A stretch of DNA of 64,000 nt from Winslowiella toletana (lineage in GTDB: Bacteria > Pseudomonadota > Gammaproteobacteria > Enterobacterales > Enterobacteriaceae), in assembly GCF_032164335.1 (NCBI RefSeq), contig NZ_CP134152.1, positions 3,162,001 to 3,226,000 of the forward strand. The letters are read 5' to 3'. Below the pieces are notes generated by a model. The model ran no database searches, was not told the DNA's origin, and worked only from the letters and a program-made list of their open reading frames with translations. This document shows, piece by piece, positions 60,481 through 64,000 of the stretch; position 1 is the stretch's first letter; each line of letters opens with the position of its first letter. A program made the translations under genes and the position numbers.

Positions 60481-60510
60481 AAAAGCGCTGCTACGGCAGC
60501 GTTTTTTTAT
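60481..60510 (+). terminator. Terminator after mepS
   Basis: GCGCTGC-TACG-GCAGCG stem at about 60485-60501, followed by seven T residues. Confidence 0.9.
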
Positions 60511-60713
60511 GGGCGTAATTCGCCATCCGCAGCTCTTAATGATGAGGTACTATTAACATTATTCAACTATTTATATCCAAAAAATAGTTTTGCTAATCAT
60601 AATAATATCGAGACAACCGCCCCAGCAACGTTATATCCTGCAGAGCAGATTTCCAGAGAATGGCAGTGTCAAAATTCCTATAAAAATCAGGCTAAAGCGG
60701 GAGATAAAACGCA

Positions 60714-62285
60714 ATGCCACTATCAACACTGGTTACGCATCCTGTGACAAATACGCGTAAGATTGCGTGGGTCAGTGCTGCAGTTGGTTTCACTTTTTTC
60801 CTGCTATTTATCACTATCACCTTGATGATGACTGTCCAGAAACGCGCTCAAAACCACGACCAGCTGGCATCGCACACGCAGTCCATTATTCTCAACCTGC
60901 TAACTGAAGTAAAAACCACGCTGGAACCGCTGAACGCTTTAAGCCTTGCTCCCTGCAGACCGATCAACAGTGAGCTGACTTCGCGGGCAGCGTTTACCAA
61001 TAATATTCGTGCCATTTTGCTGGTGAATAACGGTATCGCTTACTGCTCTTCCGCCACCGGCGCGTTTTCCCTCGCGGTCAGCACTTTTACCCCACAAACC
61101 GATCTTGATAAAGATCTCGACCTGACGCTGATCCCGGGTACGCCAAAGGTGCCGGACAGGCCAGCGCTGGTATTCTGGCTTAAGCAGCCAGGCTCAGACC
61201 GCACCGGCATAATGACCACGCTGAATATCAATCTTTCACCTTATATGATGCTGGCTTCACAGCGGCAGGAAATAAAAGGTATGGCGCTGGTGGTAGGTGA
61301 TAAAGCGTTAACCAGCTGGAGCGATCGGATGATGGTTGCTGCTGAGCTACCGGGAAAATCGCTGCGCACCATCAACGTGCCGGGATACCCGCTAACCATT
61401 TATCTGTACGGCAATGCGCTGCCAAAAGGTGATATTCACACGCTGTTGCTGGCTGGTTTATTACTGGCGGTGCTGGTAAGCAGCAGCAGCTTTGTTTTAC
61501 TGACGCTGCGCCCACGCCCGGGTAAAGAGATTCTGCTGGGGATTAAACGCGGTGAGTTTCACGTTGAGTACCAGCCGCTGATAGAAGCCGCGACCGGGGA
61601 GCCTTACGGCCTTGAGGCGCTGATGCGCTGGACCCACCCCACCGCAGGTAATATCCCACCGGATACTTTTATCAGCTATGCCGAAGGGCAAAACATGATC
61701 ATCCCTCTGACCCGCCATCTGTTTCAGCTGGTGGCTCAGGATGCGCACAAGCTACGCCAGGTGGTGCCAGCGGGTACCAAAATGGGGATTAATATCTCGC
61801 CTGCTCACCTCTCTTCCTGCACTTTTCGTGATGACGTCAGCAACTGGATCAACGCCATGCCAGCGAATCATTTTAGTTATGTGTTTGAAATTACTGAACG
61901 CACGATGGTTTCCGAGCGCAACGCCTGCGAAATCTTTGACTGGATTCATCAGCAGGGGATTAAGATCGCGATTGACGATTTCGGTACCGGACACAGCGCA
62001 TTGATCTATCTCGAGAAGTTTAAGTTTGACTATCTGAAAATCGATCGTGGATTTGTGCAAAGCATCGGCATGGAAACCGTCACCTCACCGGTGCTGGATG
62101 CGGTATTAAATCTGGCGAAGAAACTAAATCTCAGTACCGTTGCCGAAGGTGTAGAAACCGATGAGCAGGCCAACTGGCTGGTTAGGCGTGGCGTGACTCA
62201 TATGCAGGGTTATCTGTTTGCGCGACCAATGGCGGTTTCTCAGCTGATTGGATATTTTCAAACGCGGCAAACCGCTTTATCCTGA
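60714..62285 (+). CDS. pdeN: PdeN (Rtn), CSS-motif cyclic-di-GMP phosphodiesterase
   Basis: Membrane-anchored EAL phosphodiesterase that degrades c-di-GMP. It has 523 residues (E. coli 518). TM1 at about 18-40; a periplasmic CSS domain at about 41-240, with the CSS motif in AYCSSATG near 103 and a partner Cys in APCRPI near 82, thought to form a redox-sensitive disulfide; TM2 at about 243-262. The cytoplasmic EAL domain has all catalytic residues: LEALMRW, GINISPAHLS, FEITERTM, AIDDFGTGHS, YLKIDRGFV, VAEGVET and QGYLFARPM. Expected to be active. Confidence 0.95.
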   Translation: MPLSTLVTHPVTNTRKIAWVSAAVGFTFFLLFITITLMMTVQKRAQNHDQLASHTQSIILNLLTEVKTTLEPLNALSLAPCRPINSELTSRAAFTNNIRAILLVNNGIAYCSSATGAFSLAVSTFTPQTDLDKDLDLTLIPGTPKVPDRPALVFWLKQPGSDRTGIMTTLNINLSPYMMLASQRQEIKGMALVVGDKALTSWSDRMMVAAELPGKSLRTINVPGYPLTIYLYGNALPKGDIHTLLLAGLLLAVLVSSSSFVLLTLRPRPGKEILLGIKRGEFHVEYQPLIEAATGEPYGLEALMRWTHPTAGNIPPDTFISYAEGQNMIIPLTRHLFQLVAQDAHKLRQVVPAGTKMGINISPAHLSSCTFRDDVSNWINAMPANHFSYVFEITERTMVSERNACEIFDWIHQQGIKIAIDDFGTGHSALIYLEKFKFDYLKIDRGFVQSIGMETVTSPVLDAVLNLAKKLNLSTVAEGVETDEQANWLVRRGVTHMQGYLFARPMAVSQLIGYFQTRQTALS

Positions 62286-62402
62286 TAGCCAGCTAATAAA
62301 CAATAAAAGCAGCATCACCACGCTAAGCCACCGGTAAAGGGGTCAATGCTGCTACGCTGAGTTAATTCTGTTTTCCTCTTCGCTTTGGAGCTGACCAACA
62401 CG

Positions 62403-64000
62403 ATGTTATTGCGCCTGGTTATTCTTTTTTCGTTCAGTGTTGTCGGGCTGTCAGCACAGGCAGTAGTCATTAACGAGAGCTACGCTTTCTCAGAGTTGGG
62501 CGAACCTAAATACGCGACTGACTTCACCCATTTCGATTACGTTAATCCCGCCGCACCGAAAGGCGGAAAAATGACGCTGTCGGCAATCGGTACCTACGAT
62601 AATTTCAATCGTTTTGCCTCGCGAGGTAATCCCGGCATCGGTACCGAGAGCCTGTACGACACGCTGTTTACCAGTTCCGATGATGAAATCGGTAGCTATT
62701 ATCCGCTGATTGCAGAATCGGCCCGCTATCCCAGTGATTTCAGTTGGGCAGAAGTGAATATTAATCCCCACGCCCGCTTTCAGGATGGGTCGCCAATTAC
62801 CGCTGCTGATGTCGCCTTTACCTTCGACAAATTTATGACGGAAGGCGTGCCACAGTTCCGCGTGGTGTATAGAGGTGTGAAAGTAAGGGCAATTTCACGC
62901 CTGACGGTGCGCATCGAGCTGGAGAAGCCCGACAGAGATCTGGTGCTTGGCTTTTTAAGCCTGCCAGTTTTACCGGAAAAATTCTGGAAAAATCATAAAT
63001 TCAACGAACCTATTGGCTATCCTCCTCTCTCCAGCGGGCCGTACCGTATTACGTCGTACAAGGTCGGACAGTACATTACTTATTCCCGGGTAAAAGATTA
63101 CTGGGCGGCCGATCTGCCGGTTAACCGCGGGCGCTATAACCTTGATACCAAACGCTACGACTACTACCTCGATGATAATGTCGCTTTTGAAGCATTCAAA
63201 GCCGGCGCTTTCGATTTCCGCGCTGAAGGCTCTGCGAAAAAATGGGCAACGCAGTATCGCGGTAATAATTTTACTAACAACCTGATTATTAAAGATGTCC
63301 GGCCAAATACCGTCACCACCGATACCGCCTGGCTGGCATTTAACACCGAGAAACCGCTGTTCAGCGATCGTCGGGTGCGTGAAGCGCTTGGCCTGGTGTT
63401 TGACTTCCAGTGGATGAATAAGGCATTGTTTTACAACGCCTATAAGCGCACTGACAGTTACTTCCAGAATACCGAGTATGCCGCGAAGGGATATCCCGAT
63501 GCCGCCCAGCTGGAAATATTGGCGCCGCTGAAAGGCAAAATTCCCGATGAAGTCTTTACATCCGTCTATCAGCCGCCGGTTTCCGACGGCAGCGGCTACG
63601 ACCGAAAAAACCTGCTGAAAGCGCTCGATCTGCTGAAACAGGCGGGTTGGGAACTGAAAAACAGGCAGCTGGTTAATGTCGACAGCGGTAAACCCTTCAG
63701 CTTTGAGCTGCTGTTACGCAGTGGCAGCAATATCGAATGGGTGCTGCCTTATCAGCACAGCCTTGAGCGGCTCGGTATTAAAATTAATATCCGTCAGGTC
63801 GACAGCTCGCAATATCTGCGGCGCTGGCGCACCGGTGATTACGATATGATTCCAACCGTCTACCGTGCGATCCCCTCACCCGGCAGCGCGCTGCAGACCC
63901 GCTGGGTATCGGAATATATCGATTCCAGCTGGAATACACCGCGCGTGCAAAGCCCCATAATCGACGGGCTGGTTAAGCAGATTATGCAGCATCAGGGCGA
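62403..64000 (+). CDS. yejA: YejA, periplasmic oligopeptide-binding protein (3' end cut by window)
   Basis: Extracellular solute-binding protein family 5; the substrate-binding component of the YejABEF peptide importer, which in E. coli takes up microcin C. The frame is open from ATG 62403 to the window edge, giving 532 of an expected ~600 residues. A signal peptide covers about 1-20 (RLVILFSFSVVGLSAQA). Family features include AAPKGGKMTLSAIGTYDNFN, YDTLFTSSDDE, VNINPHARFQDGSPITA and DRRVREALGLVFDFQWMN. It lies 117 bases after pdeN, the E. coli order. yejBEF would follow outside the window. Confidence 0.95.
   Translation, partial: MLLRLVILFSFSVVGLSAQAVVINESYAFSELGEPKYATDFTHFDYVNPAAPKGGKMTLSAIGTYDNFNRFASRGNPGIGTESLYDTLFTSSDDEIGSYYPLIAESARYPSDFSWAEVNINPHARFQDGSPITAADVAFTFDKFMTEGVPQFRVVYRGVKVRAISRLTVRIELEKPDRDLVLGFLSLPVLPEKFWKNHKFNEPIGYPPLSSGPYRITSYKVGQYITYSRVKDYWAADLPVNRGRYNLDTKRYDYYLDDNVAFEAFKAGAFDFRAEGSAKKWATQYRGNNFTNNLIIKDVRPNTVTTDTAWLAFNTEKPLFSDRRVREALGLVFDFQWMNKALFYNAYKRTDSYFQNTEYAAKGYPDAAQLEILAPLKGKIPDEVFTSVYQPPVSDGSGYDRKNLLKALDLLKQAGWELKNRQLVNVDSGKPFSFELLLRSGSNIEWVLPYQHSLERLGIKINIRQVDSSQYLRRWRTGDYDMIPTVYRAIPSPGSALQTRWVSEYIDSSWNTPRVQSPIIDGLVKQIMQHQG

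Overview
This window is chromosomal DNA from a member of the Enterobacterales. It is close to E. coli in gene content and order but clearly not E. coli; an Erwinia/Pantoea-type genus is my best guess, and this is inference. The backbone follows the E. coli 46-49 min region: mdtBC-baeSR-trhP(yegQ)-cyaR-yegS, fbaB, thiDM, rcnB, mrp-metG, yohJK-cdd, sanA, mglBAC-galS, yeiB-folE, yeiG-cirA-lysP-yeiE-yeiH-nfo, fruBKA-setB-yeiW-yeiP(efpL), yeiR-lpxT-mepS-pdeN-yejA. Coding density is high. I found no tRNA, rRNA, insertion sequence, integrase, phage gene or CRISPR array.

Layout. 1-7181: end of an RND multidrug efflux operon (mdtB partial, mdtC) joined directly to its BaeSR two-component system, with no mdtD between. 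7309-9842: trhP, the CRP-dependent small RNA cyaR, and the lipid kinase gene yegS. 9947-10254: a frameshifted small membrane-protein gene. 10450-16315: a complete rspA-rspB-ydfJ-ydfI-rspR block for sugar-acid catabolism. 16360-19297 (minus): fbaB, then thiD-thiM behind a TPP riboswitch. 19514-22774: rcnB without rcnA or rcnR, mltB, a GNAT acetyltransferase and mrp. 22947-29852: metG, yohJK, cdd with two CRP-type sites, maeA and sanA. 29949-36964 (minus): the galactose ABC transporter mglBAC with galS, then yeiB and folE.

37100-45454: a divergent MFS/LysR pair, a formaldehyde-detoxification pair frmA-fghA, the siderophore receptor gene cirA, and a two-gene Fur-boxed iron ABC module lacking a binding-protein gene. 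45734-50651: lysP, yeiE, a DUF1232 gene, yeiH and nfo. 50706-54592: the fructose PTS operon fruBKA behind two Cra operators. 54898-64000: setB, yeiW, efpL, a lone fimbrial-type gene, yeiR, lpxT, mepS, pdeN and the 5' part of yejA.

Regulatory sites fit the genes. CRP-like sites lie about 41.5 bp upstream of the predicted start sites of cyaR, cdd, mglB and galS; the last two also share a Gal operator placed the same way relative to CRP. Several convergent junctions carry terminators of nearly the same sequence. I did not find an obviously new multi-gene system. The points most worth a second look are the insertions and losses relative to E. coli, the candidate CRP-S site at cdd, the iron ABC pair, the small ORF ahead of the TPP riboswitch and the repeated terminator sequences.
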